A stretch of DNA of 64,000 nt from positions 2,046,001-2,110,000 of the forward strand of contig JAUTDP010000003.1 in NCBI GenBank assembly GCA_033439795.1, read 5' to 3'. Under the pieces are notes generated by a model. The model had not been told where the DNA came from, did not search any database, and saw only the letters and a list, made by a program, of their open reading frames with translations. A program made the position numbers and the translations under genes. Origin of the DNA: Sordaria brevicollis (lineage: Eukaryota > Ascomycota > Sordariomycetes > Sordariales > Sordariaceae). This document shows, in pieces, positions 8,770 to 19,574 of this stretch (position 1 is the first letter of the stretch; each line of letters starts with the position of its first letter).

Positions 8770-11700
8770 GAGAAAACCTCAACGCACTCCAAACAATTCT
8801 ACGTGCACTCTAAGACCCATAATAACAGCTGACATGTAAACTTGGCAGTTTTATATAATAAAATTTGGTTTTCCTATATTATTTATTATCCCTATTCAAA
8901 TTTAATAGGCGAATTGGGGCCGCTAATATCGTAATAATTCTATAGTATTGTAATATAATATACTACCCTTAATATTTACAACCATACTTACGCCCAATAT
9001 ATACCGTTTTAAATTCTGAAAACCTCTTCCTCTATTTATTATTTATTTATATTAAAAATTCTATTCTATTCTACTCTATTTATCGAATAGGATAGGATTT
9101 AATTTATTTCTTAATAAATATAGTTAGATCTGCTATAAGTCCCTATTATTTAGCGCGTTTTTCAATATATCCCTCTCTTCTTATATAATACCCTTTAGAT
9201 CCTATCCGAGAGCTTTATATTTCTTCCTTTTACGACGATCGCGACGATTTATTTAATTATAATTAATTATTATAATGTAATTAGTCTTATTATTAAGGAA
9301 TTTTAGCGTATTCCCCTAGTAATATAGGGCAAAAGAGGGCTAAATTCCTATTTAATAATAGGTTATTTACGGGGCCTATAGTACGTTTTATATTATTATA
9401 TTAAGCGGCTATCTTTTTTAAATAATATATTATAGGGTAGTTCGTTATAAATAAAGTCGTTAGTAAACGGGTCCCTATATATTTATTTAATTACCTATTA
9501 ACGAATCTCTTCCTTTAATTATAATTTAATTTATTATTCTTCTTTTATAAGTAATTTAGGTTCGTATTTATTCTTTTTTATATTTGGGTAAAAATCGTTC
9601 TTATTAAATTAGTCGTCGATAATATAATAGGAGATATTAGACCCGAAGTAATTATATTAGAATTATATTATCGATTTGAATTTTATTAATAGGAGGGGGT
9701 TCGCGGGGGGAAGGATAAACGACGGTAAGGGTAATTAAATTGGGTCGGGTAAGTTCGAAGGTAAGTTAGGGGATTTAATTTTAATTTGCGGTTAAATAGA
9801 GGTAGGGGGTTTTATATTGGGTTAATACGTATAAAGATAATACTTTATATATTATTGTTATCCTCTTCCCTTTTTTTTTCCTTCCTTTTTTTTTACTTCG
9901 CTTACTTCCTATTCCTTTTACCTAATTATTTTATAATAGTATTTATTATAGTATCCTCGGTATTTAAAACTTCGAAATTAAGATTAGTAAATTCTTATTA
10001 GGAATAGTAATAGCGAGTAAATATTAAAATAGGAGCTATATTTCTCAATTTACTATAGGGATTAAGTAGTTTAATACGTAATTAAATTTGATTAAATTAG
10101 TTAAATTAATTAAATTAATTACTCTAGGTAGTTTAGGTCTATTGGGTACGAATACGTGTAGTAGTTTTAGTAATTCGATTGTATTAGGGAGGCTTTCTAA
10201 ACTTACTTTAAAAAGAATAATGGGAAGTATTTTAAAAGGTACGCTAATTACGTTGGCGTTAATTACTTTAAGTGGTCTAAGTAATTTAAATAATTTAAGT
10301 AGTTTGGGTAATTTGGGTAGTTTGGGTAGTTTGGGTGGTTTAAGTGGTTTAGGGAGTACTCTAATTAATTTGAACGGTTAAAGGAATATTCTAGAGAAGT
10401 TATACTATAATTGGTTCGTAACTAAAAAGTTTATTAATATTACGTAGGCGACCTTTAGGTATACCTTTGGCCGCGGGTTAAATTTAGAGGTAAGTATCGA
10501 TTATATCCTATATAAGGAATTAATATAAGATTCTATCGGGAGAAATAAATTATATAATTTATTCGAAATTAATATAAAAATTAAAAAGGGTAATATAAAT
10601 CCCTATCGATAAATATTATTTTATTTACTTATAAATGTACTTCTATTTTATAAGCGCAAGGCAATTTATATTATTTCTTAAACCGATTAAAATATAAGGG
10701 TAATAATTTACCCTAATATAAAATCCCCCCTTTTTACTTATTAATATTAATAATATTTTATAATATTCGCAATTTAATAAATTGAATACTTATAAGGTAA
10801 TTATTAATAGGGACGAATTTAATTATTCGCGATTAACCTACGTTATATATACTTTTAACGCGGATTTGGAATATTTTTCCTTATATTAATCGTAATAAGT
10901 AGCGATATATTAGGAAGAAATTTCGAATATATTAATAAAATTACTACGGTTAAAGAGTTTATACGATTTGACGGATAAGTTATTAAATTCGTTGGGCGAT
11001 ATAATAATTTAATTATAATTGAAGTTTTTATTAATATAATAGGTAATTTAATTTTTTTTAATAGGGAAGAGTTCTTTTTCGAAATAAATAATAATAATTT
11101 CCTAATATTTATTAAATTACCGTTTAAAGCGAACCTATACCTTATCGAAAGTATTAATATTAAAGGAGTAAATTATATATTATTATATAAAGAATAGTGT
11201 AAATTATATATTAGCGACTTTACGAAGGATAATAAAGAGGCTAACTTTAATTTTCATAGCGGTATAAACCCTCTTATATAAACGAATAAAATATTAGCAA
11301 TTAATTTTATTATTTTTATTAAATATTAAATCGCTTTCGTTAAATTCCCCTTCTTTATTATTATTATTTAATTAATCGATCTCCTCGTTATTAGCGTTAT
11401 TCTCCTCCTTATTATTATTACTATTATTCGAATTAAGGGAGGTAGAGCGATTACCGCCCTCCTCTTCTTTATTATTATTATTTTCGGTAGAGGGGCGCTT
11501 TTAAAGCTTTTTAATATTTTTAATAACGTTATAATTAATATACTATATATACCGTTGGAGGGTTACGTCGGGTAGATTAATGCGAAGCGCGCCGATAAAC
11601 GCGTTATTTCTATTAATAATAATAATAAATAGGTAACGGATATTAAAAATTGCTATAATTATACGGATTTAATTAATAAAGTAAATAAAACCCTTATTCT

Positions 11701-13017
11701 TTTTATTATTAAATAATATTTAAAAAATAAGTATAGAAGTCTTTTCGAATATAATAATTACCCTTTATATTATAAGGAGGTAATAATTATTAATTTTATA
11801 TATAATATCGATAATAAAGGTAAATAAGTTACGTAATTATATTTTATATTAGGAATTTAATATTTAGAATGCACTTAAAAGTATAATCTCTTTATTATTA
11901 AATTAATTTTTATAATCGTATATAACGTCGTAGTTTAAATCTAACGACCGTATAAAGTTCTAAATATCGTAGTAACTTTTTTAATTAGCCCTTTTAATCC
12001 GTATACGTATATTATCGAAGTCTTTATACGTAAGGGGGATATTAGGAAATTAATCTTTAACGGTTATATATATTAAGCGTATAATTAATTCCCTCCTTTT
12101 TAATAAATTTTCAATAAAATTCCACGATTTTGGGTATAGTATTAATACTTTTTTTCGAAGAAATAAATAGTTATTAAAATATTAAAAAGGTGGATATCCC
12201 TCGTAATAAAGATTATTAATTCTAATTACCTATTTCTACCCTACGCTAATTTATTTTATTACGATTACGCGAAAGGGATATTTAGCGTATTTATTAGTAG
12301 TCGAATATCGTTAGGTATTAGGATTATTTTTATATTATTTTTTTTAACGGGTATAATCGTATTAATAAATATAGCGGTATAATTTATTATATATAGGGTA
12401 TTAGATATTACGCGTTAGGTATTTATTACCCTATTAAATTATAATACTAAAGCGATGTCGTTAATAAAATTCTATTATAGCGTGGCGTATTACGATAATA
12501 TTATTTTAGGGATTAAGGGAGTAAATAGTATCGTCGGGTAAAATACGCTAACTATTATAAAAGAAAGAAATAGTATTTGCGAACGTTGCGTTTATATCGA
12601 TAAAACCGTTATATTAGCGAATGTATACTAATATTTATATATAATTAATAACTTATTAATAGTAATTAATAATTAGGGTAATTAATAATATACTATAGAG
12701 GGGTAGCGCGCTTAGTTAGTAAAGTAGGGTAGTATTATAGGGTAGTATTATTAATTAGTTATATTGGTTAGTAATGCGATAGCGAAATCTCTTAAAAGCG
12801 TTAAGTTGAACGTGTTCGAAATTTTCTAGATTAGCGGCCGTACTAGCTATTAACGTTATATTACGTAATGGTTCGTATATGAATTTGGGGTATTTTTACG
12901 GGTAAAAGTGGGTTTTGCTATATCGAGTGTTATGGACCGCTATGGCCTGTCAATGCGCTTGTTAAAGTGGGTCTTAGAGTGTAGGTAGAATTCCTTAGAG
13001 TGCGTTGAGGTTTTTTC
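8770..13017. mobile_element. Large hAT-like DNA element, RIP-mutated (about 4.25 kb)
   Basis: Terminal inverted repeats of about 50 bp with mismatches occupy 8770-8820 and 12966-13017. Both read GA(A/G)AAAACCTCAACGCACTC inward, then share AATTCTAC and CACTCTAAGACCCA. Flanking 8-mers AAACTAAA (8762-8769) and AAACGCAA (13018-13025) agree at six of eight bases and may be a worn target duplication. Subterminal ACAGCTGACATGTAAA (left) and ACGGGTAAAA (right) link it to the two smaller elements nearby. The interior is about 80% A+T, almost free of CpA/TpG, with stops in all frames. It is large enough to have carried a transposase, but none can be read. A minus-strand stretch near 11330-11520 shows an Asn/Glu-rich degraded frame. 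Confidence 0.72.
10262..10362. repeat. 9-bp tandem repeat inside the RIP-mutated element
   Basis: About ten imperfect 9-bp units of the type TTTGGGTAG follow each other. They create the open frame 10088-10381, which reads as Leu/Gly/Ser/Asn repeats. It is best seen as a minisatellite made open by its 3-fold period, not as a protein gene. Confidence 0.55.
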
Positions 13018-13189
13018 AAACGCAAGAGAAAACTAAATATAAAAGAAATCCAATCACAAAGGGAATCCAAACATAAAAATAATCCAAACACAAAAAAGAT
13101 CCAAACGCAAAAAAAAAACCAATACAAAAAAGATCCAAAAACAAAACAAAAGTCCCCAACACAACCTGTCCCCGGCCATTACAAGCCTC

Positions 13190-14020
13190 TCACTTCTCCT
13201 CCTCCTCCACCTTCTCCTCCTCCTTCTCCTCTTTCTCCTCCTCCACCTTCTGCTCATCGCTCTGCGCAGCCGCCAGCTCCCTAGAGGTACCGTATGCATC
13301 CTCTCCAACTATTTCTCATGTCAGTAACACATTCCGTCGTGGACAACATCACATCAAAAACCATAGAAAAAGATGAAACTTACATAGCGGGTAATTGACC
13401 AGCAAGTGCGGAGCGAGCTCGGGGTGCCACCCCCTCGCCGCCTCCTCCGAGGAAAACACGACAGGCATGATGGGGCCGCCCGTCGGGACGTACAGGCTTC
13501 GCTCGTTGGTGACTACGGGGCGCCAGCGCCGGCGCTCCCTTTGCCGCTTCTTCCTGAGATTCTTCTTGGCCGCGTCGGACAAGGGGCGTTCTGGCTTCGG
13601 GGGGGGAGGTGGGGCGAGCACGTGGGGGAAGTTGGCTGTTGGGAGGAAGAAACTGCGTTAGTAGACTGTGTCGAGCCACAAAAAAAAAGGAAGGGAAAGG
13701 GGAAGGGAAAGGCAAAGGGAAAAGATGATGTTCACAAACTTACTCCTGACCTCCTCGAGCTCAATCTCGGGGATGGGGTAGTGGGCCACAAACTTGAGGT
13801 AGGACTCCTCCTCGGGGGTATAAACCGGGGAGGGAGCGGCAGGGGCAGGGGCAGGGGCAGGAAACACGGTCCAGAGAAAATGGTTTTTGTTGTCCAGCAT
13901 CTGGGCCCACGCACCCAGATGCTGGTAGGGGTCGACGGTGGGGGGAGAATTGTCCATGGCGTGTTGGGTGGTAGACTTGTCCATGGCGTGTTGGATCGTC
14001 CAAATTGTGTCTGAGGTCAA
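13190..14020 (-). CDS. Orphan protein, paralogue A (three exons)
   Basis: Exons are complement(13744..14020), complement(13384..13635) and complement(13190..13308), 215 aa. Donors are GTAAGT, acceptors AACAG and AATAG, and branch sequences CTAAC and CTGAC are present. Exon lengths keep frame exactly. Exon 1 has a short internal duplication (QHAMDKS / QHAMDNS) from a tandem repeat, then DPYQHLGAWAQMLDNKNHF and a Pro/Ala tract. Exon 2 has a strongly basic KKNLRKKRQRERRRW stretch. Exon 3 ends in a Glu/Lys-only tail encoded by a GAG/GAA microsatellite. The DPY...W...LDNK segment, the phase-1 intron after EEV, the basic stretch and upstream DNA (an AGGTAAG block and TCTCAAGA) are shared with the gene at 16587-17176. 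Unknown function; the basic region suggests nucleic-acid binding, but this is inference. Confidence 0.74.
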
Positions 14021-14833
14021 GTTGTTGAGACGTGTTGTCGATTGGTAACAATAGTTGTAGAGCTTTTGGAGGTAAGTGTTGTCTTTGAGGTTATTCTCAA
14101 GATGGCTTGCAAATGTGACAGGATCTCAATGTTGATTGTTGATGAAGATGATGAAAAGGAAAGAAGACAAAAAGTCAAAAAGTGTGGGAAACGTCCTTAT
14201 TTGTATTGGAGGAGAAGGCCTACAATCACTCCAGTTTTTGCAAGGCCATTTGTTAACAAGAAATGAAAAGATGATGCATCGCGCAGAAGTGAGCACTTAG
14301 CGCTCCAAAGTCAGAGAAAATGCCAATCGTCGTGCAGTGTGCAGAGCAGAAGCTCGAGTCGACCCACCCGAGTCCTTCACAGGACCCCAGTAATGCAAAG
14401 GTATGCACAGGTGAAGAGTCCTCATATACATCTGGACGACGTGCATTCTGCCTCTAGAGGTACGTACCTAAATGATGCGTGGATCGAAGGGATCACAAAC
14501 AGCGTAGCGATCAAGGGCTCCCCAAAGAACGATGTGATGATGTTGTTGATTCTAGAGAGACGGGCGTCAATGGCTGACGCCCGCAGGCTTCTATCTATAC
14601 TAGTGTACATGTTCCTTGACGACTTCTGGACAGTGCCCACGGCAATTTCGGGTATCTCCATGAGCTCGGTTAGGCTTGGGGGCCAGAGACAGCACATGTC
14701 GCGATAATTTTCCTGGTGTTGAGAAAAAGAGAATCACCATCAACAGAGCAGAAAGCAGTGCAGGTCACACACTTGTTTATTTATTTGGTGACATCTATTA
14801 CCGGTGTTCTCTTCCTTAACCCTTTTATAAGAG
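14021..14833. other. Upstream region of paralogue A
   Basis: It contains the promoter side of the gene starting at 14020. Weak frames at 14339-14707 (plus) and 14422-14697 (minus) lie antisense to each other and have no support. A 30-bp block around 14055-14105 resembles the region upstream of the paralogue at 16587-17176. Confidence 0.3.
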
Positions 14834-15330
14834 GAGGAAACCTACATACACCCACCCAAAACCTACCTACACCCAGAAAACCTACACACACCCAGTTTTT
14901 TCAAGGTGACAGCTGTCATGTAAATTTCCCTGTTTTAGCGGTAAATCTGACTGTTCTGTATGGTTACGAATATGGTCAACTACATCGACCAATTATCTCC
15001 TTCCCCACCAATCAACCAAATCTCGTGATAATTTTATGGTATTTAGCACAAACTGCAGCAAATCGGATTCGTAAGGAGGTGTAGTATAGGGAAGTACAAT
15101 ATAGGGAGGTGTAGTGTAAGGAGGTCCTGGTGTAATGTATTGAGTTTGACCTTCGAAAATTTTTTGACCAAGTTACCTCTACGTAGTGCATTGTTTCAAT
15201 GCATCAGAATCCTGAAATTTAGCGGGTAAAAACGGGGTTTTCAATGTCAGGTGTCATGCAGCTGTCCCGGTGGACCCCTGCCAAGAAATGGGTGTAGGTA
15301 GGTTTTGGGTGGGTGTATGTAGGCTTCCCC
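14834..15330. mobile_element. hAT-like miniature element, copy 3 (497 bp)
   Basis: Terminal inverted repeats of about 42 bp start G(A/G)GGAA(A/G)CCTACATACACC at 14834 and end at 15330. They are flanked by a perfect 8-bp target duplication TATAAGAG (14826-14833 and 15331-15338). Just inside are GACAGCTGTCATGTAAA on the left and GCGGGTAAAAACGGGG plus CATGCAGCTGTC on the right, the same subterminal pattern as in the elements at 6989 and 8770. The interior is only lightly RIP-mutated and has no transposase frame. Confidence 0.82.
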
Positions 15331-15430
15331 TATAAGAGTCTGGGAGGCAAGTCTACCTCCAGGTTTGCCCTGGCTTTAAAGCCACGAGTCTGGGTGCGCC
15401 CTGACTGGCGTATTGCCAGCTCTTACCTGA

Positions 15431-15622
15431 TGTCAACAATCGCCATGTCAATAAGTAACTAGGCGAGGCAACCTAGGTCAGTGACCACCTAGGTCCAATA
15501 CGTAGTATAACTTTATAGTCGAGGAGCCAAGCTTCGGCTTGACTTCTCTCCCGAGTAATCGTCATTGAGATTGTAATTATCTTCATCGAGTGCAACACTT
15601 GCGTGACCTTCTGCATCTGACA
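15431..15622 (+). repeat. LTR-like sequence with adjacent primer-binding-type site
   Basis: The 192-bp block starts TGTCAAC and ends CTGACA, has a TATAACTTTATA region, and is followed after four bases by TGGTGCTCACATTA, which has the TGG expected of a tRNA primer-binding site. The 5-mers on either side differ (CCTGA and CTTTT), so it is not a clean solo LTR. A 5' LTR followed by a short internal remnant fits better. It shows no RIP, unlike the other retroelements of this window. Confidence 0.45.
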
Positions 15623-16586
15623 CTTTTGGTGCTCACATTATTCCCCTTTCAACGCTGGCAACAAGTCAAGTACGGTAAGTACGGTGGGTTCAAATCAAGT
15701 TCACCAAGTAGGTAAGTAAGCAAATAAGGAATCCCCTTACTGTTAATCAAGTCTGGAATCATTATTTGATTTACTTGTTCTAGAGGTACTTGGCCGCCTT
15801 TCTTGGCATACCGGCAGAAGTTTTTTTGGTGGTGAAACTTCCCCGGGGTCCCCGGCCGGACCTCCGACGTGGCCGGCCCGGGCTTCGGAGTGGGGCCGAT
15901 CTAAGTCTTGGCATTATTTGACCAAACTTGCCAAGTTACCAAGTAAATACATATCGGATTATTCTAGACCGACTCAATCAAGTTGAGGAGGCCAACTTGA
16001 CTTGATTTGACTACTTTCCAGCGCTGTCCCCTTTTTCTTTTCTTTTTTTTCTTCTTTTCTTCTTCCCGTGCTGAATATCATGGCATACTCATGGCGTTGA
16101 GGCTCTGTCTGACAGAGACGACAGCAGGGCTGAGGAACAGACAGGGCTAACGAGGTTGTACCGGTACATGGCAGGACAGGCGATCAAGGCACGGCAAAGC
16201 ATTAAAGGGACCCAGTCCCCCATCAGTCTACAGTATTCTAGTTGAATGACATGGCTTCTGTTCCCATTATATTTTGACACAGTATAAGATCTGATTGGTG
16301 ATTACCAGCGTCGAAATGAACAAAGTGGAAGACATCACGTTGCAATAGAGTGGTGGTCATGAACTTGTTGATTGACGAAAAGAACAAGCTGAATGGTATG
16401 GACAAGAACTATAACTCAGGTGTAGATGTCCAAAATGTCGACATCCGAACACTCCTCCCAAGCGAGTCACGAGCTCGCACCTCCCAAACGTCCACCAAAA
16501 CAAACCCAACCCCAAGATAACCACAACATCCAGACACAAACACACACGGCCAACACCCACCGGCCCCGGCGGCCCGTCATCACCAC
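15623..16586. other. Noncoding stretch with GC-rich block and CT tract
   Basis: Repeated ACTTGCCAAGT-like words and their complements occur on both sides of a very GC-rich block at 15841-15898 (CCCCGG...GGCCGGCCCGGG). A pyrimidine tract lies at 16028-16067. This may be the remaining interior of the LTR element starting at 15431. No coding frame is supported. The shared 18-bp motif lies at 16463-16480. Confidence 0.35.
16463..16480. repeat. Shared 18-bp motif downstream of paralogue B
   Basis: CGAGTCACGAGCTCGCAC, identical to 8685-8702. Here it is still in its original position 107 bp beyond the stop codon of the minus-strand gene ending at 16587. Confidence 0.6.
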
Positions 16587-17176
16587 TCAATAGCTCTCAT
16601 CGACCTCACCCGCCCACCACAACTCCTCCGGCAAGCCCAAGCAAGGACAATGCCTAACCACCGCCAACAGCTCCTTCCCCATCTCCTGCCCCTTCCTCCT
16701 GGCCTCAACCTCCTCGGCGCTCAGGCCACGCCAGAACTCCCTTTGGGCGGGACCGTACATGGCCAAGGGGGCACAGACGTGCTGTCCCTCCTTGCCCTGC
16801 TGGGCCTGGGCCTTGGACTTTCTCTTCTTGTTCTTCTTCTTCTTGTTCTTGGTGGCGGTGGTCGTTGGGAGGGGAGGGAGGGGGTCTACAAGGTACAGGT
16901 AAATGGTTAGCCAACTGAGCAGAAAAAAGGAAGAAAAGGGGGAAAAAAAGAGGAAAACGGGGGAAAATGGAAAGGGAAAAAAGCCCAAGAAAAGCTGAAA
17001 AAGGAGTCAACAAACTTACCCTTCTCAACCTCCTCCAGATGTGGGAGGTCATGGCCCGCGGGTTTGCTCTCGGTGAAGAGACTTTTGTTGTCGAGGGCCG
17101 AAGCCCATTGGTCGAGGTCCTTGTAGGGATCCTCGGAGGTGACGGGACTGCCGATGAAGTCTTCGGATGAAGGCAT
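16587..17176 (-). CDS. Orphan protein, paralogue B (two exons)
   Basis: Exons are complement(17020..17176) and complement(16587..16885), 151 aa. Donor GTAAGT, acceptor TTGTAG and a CTAAC branch sequence are clear, and the frame is kept. Exon 1 contains DPYKDLDQWASALDNKSLF. Exon 2 opens Pro-rich, then has the Lys/Arg run ATKNKKKKNKKRKSK, and ends with an acidic LSAEEVEARRKG helix-like part and an aromatic C-terminus. It matches the gene at 13190-14020 in motif order, intron position and phase (phase 1 after EEV) and upstream sequence, so the two are duplicates. It lacks the Glu-rich third exon. No known domain. Confidence 0.72.
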
Positions 17177-18795
17177 TTTGTTTGTTCGTTTTTTCGTCGC
17201 TTTTGTGTGAGGTAGACGAGATCAAAGTTGAAGAAGAGATCAGATGAGAGTTGTATAACTTGAAAGGAGGTAAGCGGTGTTTTCTCAAGACTGGATGGAA
17301 GGTTGGAAGATTTTTCTGATGATGATGAAGGGAAAAGGAAAAGAAACGCAAATCCCGAAGTGAAAGAATTGCCGTTACTTATTACAAGTAGTTCACCTTT
17401 TGGAAATTCGAATAATAATGCTGTGCACTGGCCCTCGAGCACCACTTTCGTGATTCTTACCGGAAGTGCACAGCATGCGAAGTTCTCACGGTCTCCGGCA
17501 TCGTAAACTGGTGAGAACCCCCCGAAATCGACTTGAGCTGCTTTTATGTACAAACGCTACATGAGTCTTGCTTCCCCACCCTCGACATCCCGCCCCCAAG
17601 ACACTGACACCGCTGCACCGCATGCTACAGATTACATGCCAGTGCATGGCATACAGCATGGGGTGTTCACCCTTGGGTTGGGCGCGCTAAAATGCGTGTG
17701 TCTAAGCCCCTGCTGTGCCCGCCCATATCGTCGATGATCTTTTGGCGATGAACCTCAGCACGACGGCCAAGCTAGGTTAATCACTCGCCGAGCTTCATAT
17801 CGACGTAAGACTCTATGGCTAACTGGAATCAGTCAAGTCAGGGTAGAGACTGGACGGTTGTAGATGCGTGCCATGTTCGTGCCTTCGTCTTTCTCGCCCA
17901 GGTCTTTGGTAAATTTAAAGACTTGCATTGCTTTACGTCTGGGGACCTTTCGATCACGGCAGTCTACGAATGAGTACTCGATGGCGTCCAGCTTGGCCAA
18001 CACTTGGGCGCGTGGCATGCGGAATCTGGTGAGAATGGCTCAGAACAACCACCATCTTTGGGTACCTCTATCTTCAAGTCCTCTATGGCAGGAGCAGATG
18101 CAGCTTGTTGCTGGTGGGCTTGGAGTTGCCTGGCTTGAGCAACCGCTTGCCATCCGGAGTCCGGACTGGGGGGCAAGTCACTGAATTAAAGATACTGGCG
18201 AGGGGGAAAGAATGCCCAATACTCGTTGGCACATACTGTTACACTGTGTCGTCCCCGACCACCTTTTTGTTCAAAGGGTATTTAGCTGGAGGAAACGGCA
18301 CCACCTCTGGGGTTCTCCCTTTTCTTCCTTAAACTACTCCAATCCATTCAATTCCTCTCATTGGTTTTCTCAATACACAGGCACTTGAACCATCTCCAGC
18401 AAGAACAGACGAGCAGCTCCGAACCCGGGAACTGCCCCGCCGAACCTTTATGTGCCTCCCATGTGAATACCTGTCAGTCCTGCAGCATTGCCACAATGTC
18501 AGGGGCTCTTCACCCGACATACGATAAAGGCCAACCTTCAGCTGTATCAACATTCCCACGAGACGCCCGAACAGCACAGCTCTGCACAGAACGTGAAGAA
18601 GAATTCTGGACCATTCCAAGGGGAAGTGAACGAAGACAGAACCTTGTTGGGGCATGACAGCACACATAAAATGGCTGCCCGCCCCCAACAGACACCATTT
18701 CTCTTCTTCTTCTTCTTTCCTCATCATCATCAACCAAGCAAAACCCATCTCGAACCAATTTGCTCAAACCACGCACCTCGACACAAGTCTCCCTC
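17177..18795. other. Stretch with hairpins and weak frames
   Basis: Two inverted repeats lie at 17418-17476 (ATGCTGTGCACT with its complement, 35 bp apart) and 17482-17517 (GTTCTCAC/GTGAGAAC). Two adjoining minus-strand frames, 17964-18176 and 17833-18018, look partly protein-like, but a frame change falls between them near 18020. A minus-strand frame at 18329-18748 lacks support. No family is recognised. Confidence 0.3.
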
Positions 18796-18910
18796 GACGC
18801 TCCCAAGCAACATCAACGGACGCTCCCAAGCAACATCAACGGACGCTCCCAAGCAACATCAACGGACGCTCCCAAGCAACATCAACGGACGCTCCCAAGC
18901 AACATCAACG
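18796..18910. repeat. Tandem repeat, five copies of 23 bp
   Basis: Five head-to-tail, nearly identical 23-bp units starting GACGCTCCCAAGCAACATCA. The length is not a multiple of three, so all three plus-strand frames read through it with the same peptide pattern, which makes the long frames 18488-19237 and 18760-19482 artefacts. The array is followed by ACATCGACATCGAC-type repeats up to about 19010 that resemble a 5' leader. A similar leader-like stretch occurs at 20440-20510. Confidence 0.8.
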
Positions 18911-19059
18911 AACGCTCTACCAGCTTTCGGTCATTTGACATCGATCTCATCTACATCTACATCGACATCGACCTCTATCCATCATCGACCTCATCACCAT
19001 CGACTTCAACCACGAGTCCACCCCAACATCATCCAAACAATCCAGCTCAACCCACCAAC

Positions 19060-19574
19060 ATGTCCGACCCCAAGCAACCTCAACCCTGCCTCCTCTCCTC
19101 CCCCATCCCCCCCTCCATCTCCCGCCTCCTCGCCGCCCCCCTCTCCCGAGCCACGACTTCAACAAAACCACGACCATCCTGCTCGCCTCCAACGCCGCCA
19201 AGCGCGCTGCCGCCGAGAAACAAGTCGCCGCCTCTAACGCCGCTTACAACAAGAAGCACGGAATCAAGGAGGTCCCGGCTATGGTCCGCATCAAGAGACC
19301 TGATGGGTCTTACGTCGAGGAGATGGGCACCAAGACGTTTTACCCGAGGGGGTATTGGGAGAAGACGGAGAAGGAGGATGCGGAGGTGTATGGAAGGGTT
19401 TGTGAGGAGATGTGGAAGGGTTGGGAGGAGATGGCTGTTGGTAAGTACATTGGTTCAATGTCGGAAAGAGAACATGAAGTAGAAGCGGAACTGACGGGAT
19501 TTGTAGCCAAGCAGGAGCACCGTTGCGAGTGGGATGGTTGTTGCGAGGAGGAGGATGATTGGGGTTACGAGTAG
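19060..19574 (+). pseudogene. Small hypothetical protein gene, apparently frameshifted
   Basis: The coding part with best composition is open from about 19155 to 19440 (HDFNKTTTILLASNAAKRAA onward, ending KGWEEMAV). A 66-nt intron follows (19441-19506, GTAAGT, CTGAC branch, TTGTAG), then a last exon 19507-19574 that is Cys/Trp/Glu-rich and ends at a TAG. The only good start, ATG at 19060 (CCAACATG context, MSDPKQPQP), is in another frame and would need a one-base shift near 19150. Either the gene is broken, or a start or intron is unseen. A 23-bp tandem array and a CATCGA-rich leader lie upstream. No family is recognised. Confidence 0.42.

Noticed and set aside
10088..10381. 97-codon Leu/Gly/Ser-rich frame, like a repeat protein
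   Set aside because: Produced by a 9-bp tandem repeat within a RIP-mutated element; no gene signals.
18796..18910. Possible CRISPR-like array (regular repeats)
   Set aside because: Units are contiguous with no spacers and the genome is eukaryotic; simple tandem repeat.
18488..19482. Plus-strand frames of 240-249 codons
   Set aside because: They read through the 23-bp tandem array and a CATCGA-rich leader; length is an artefact of the repeat.
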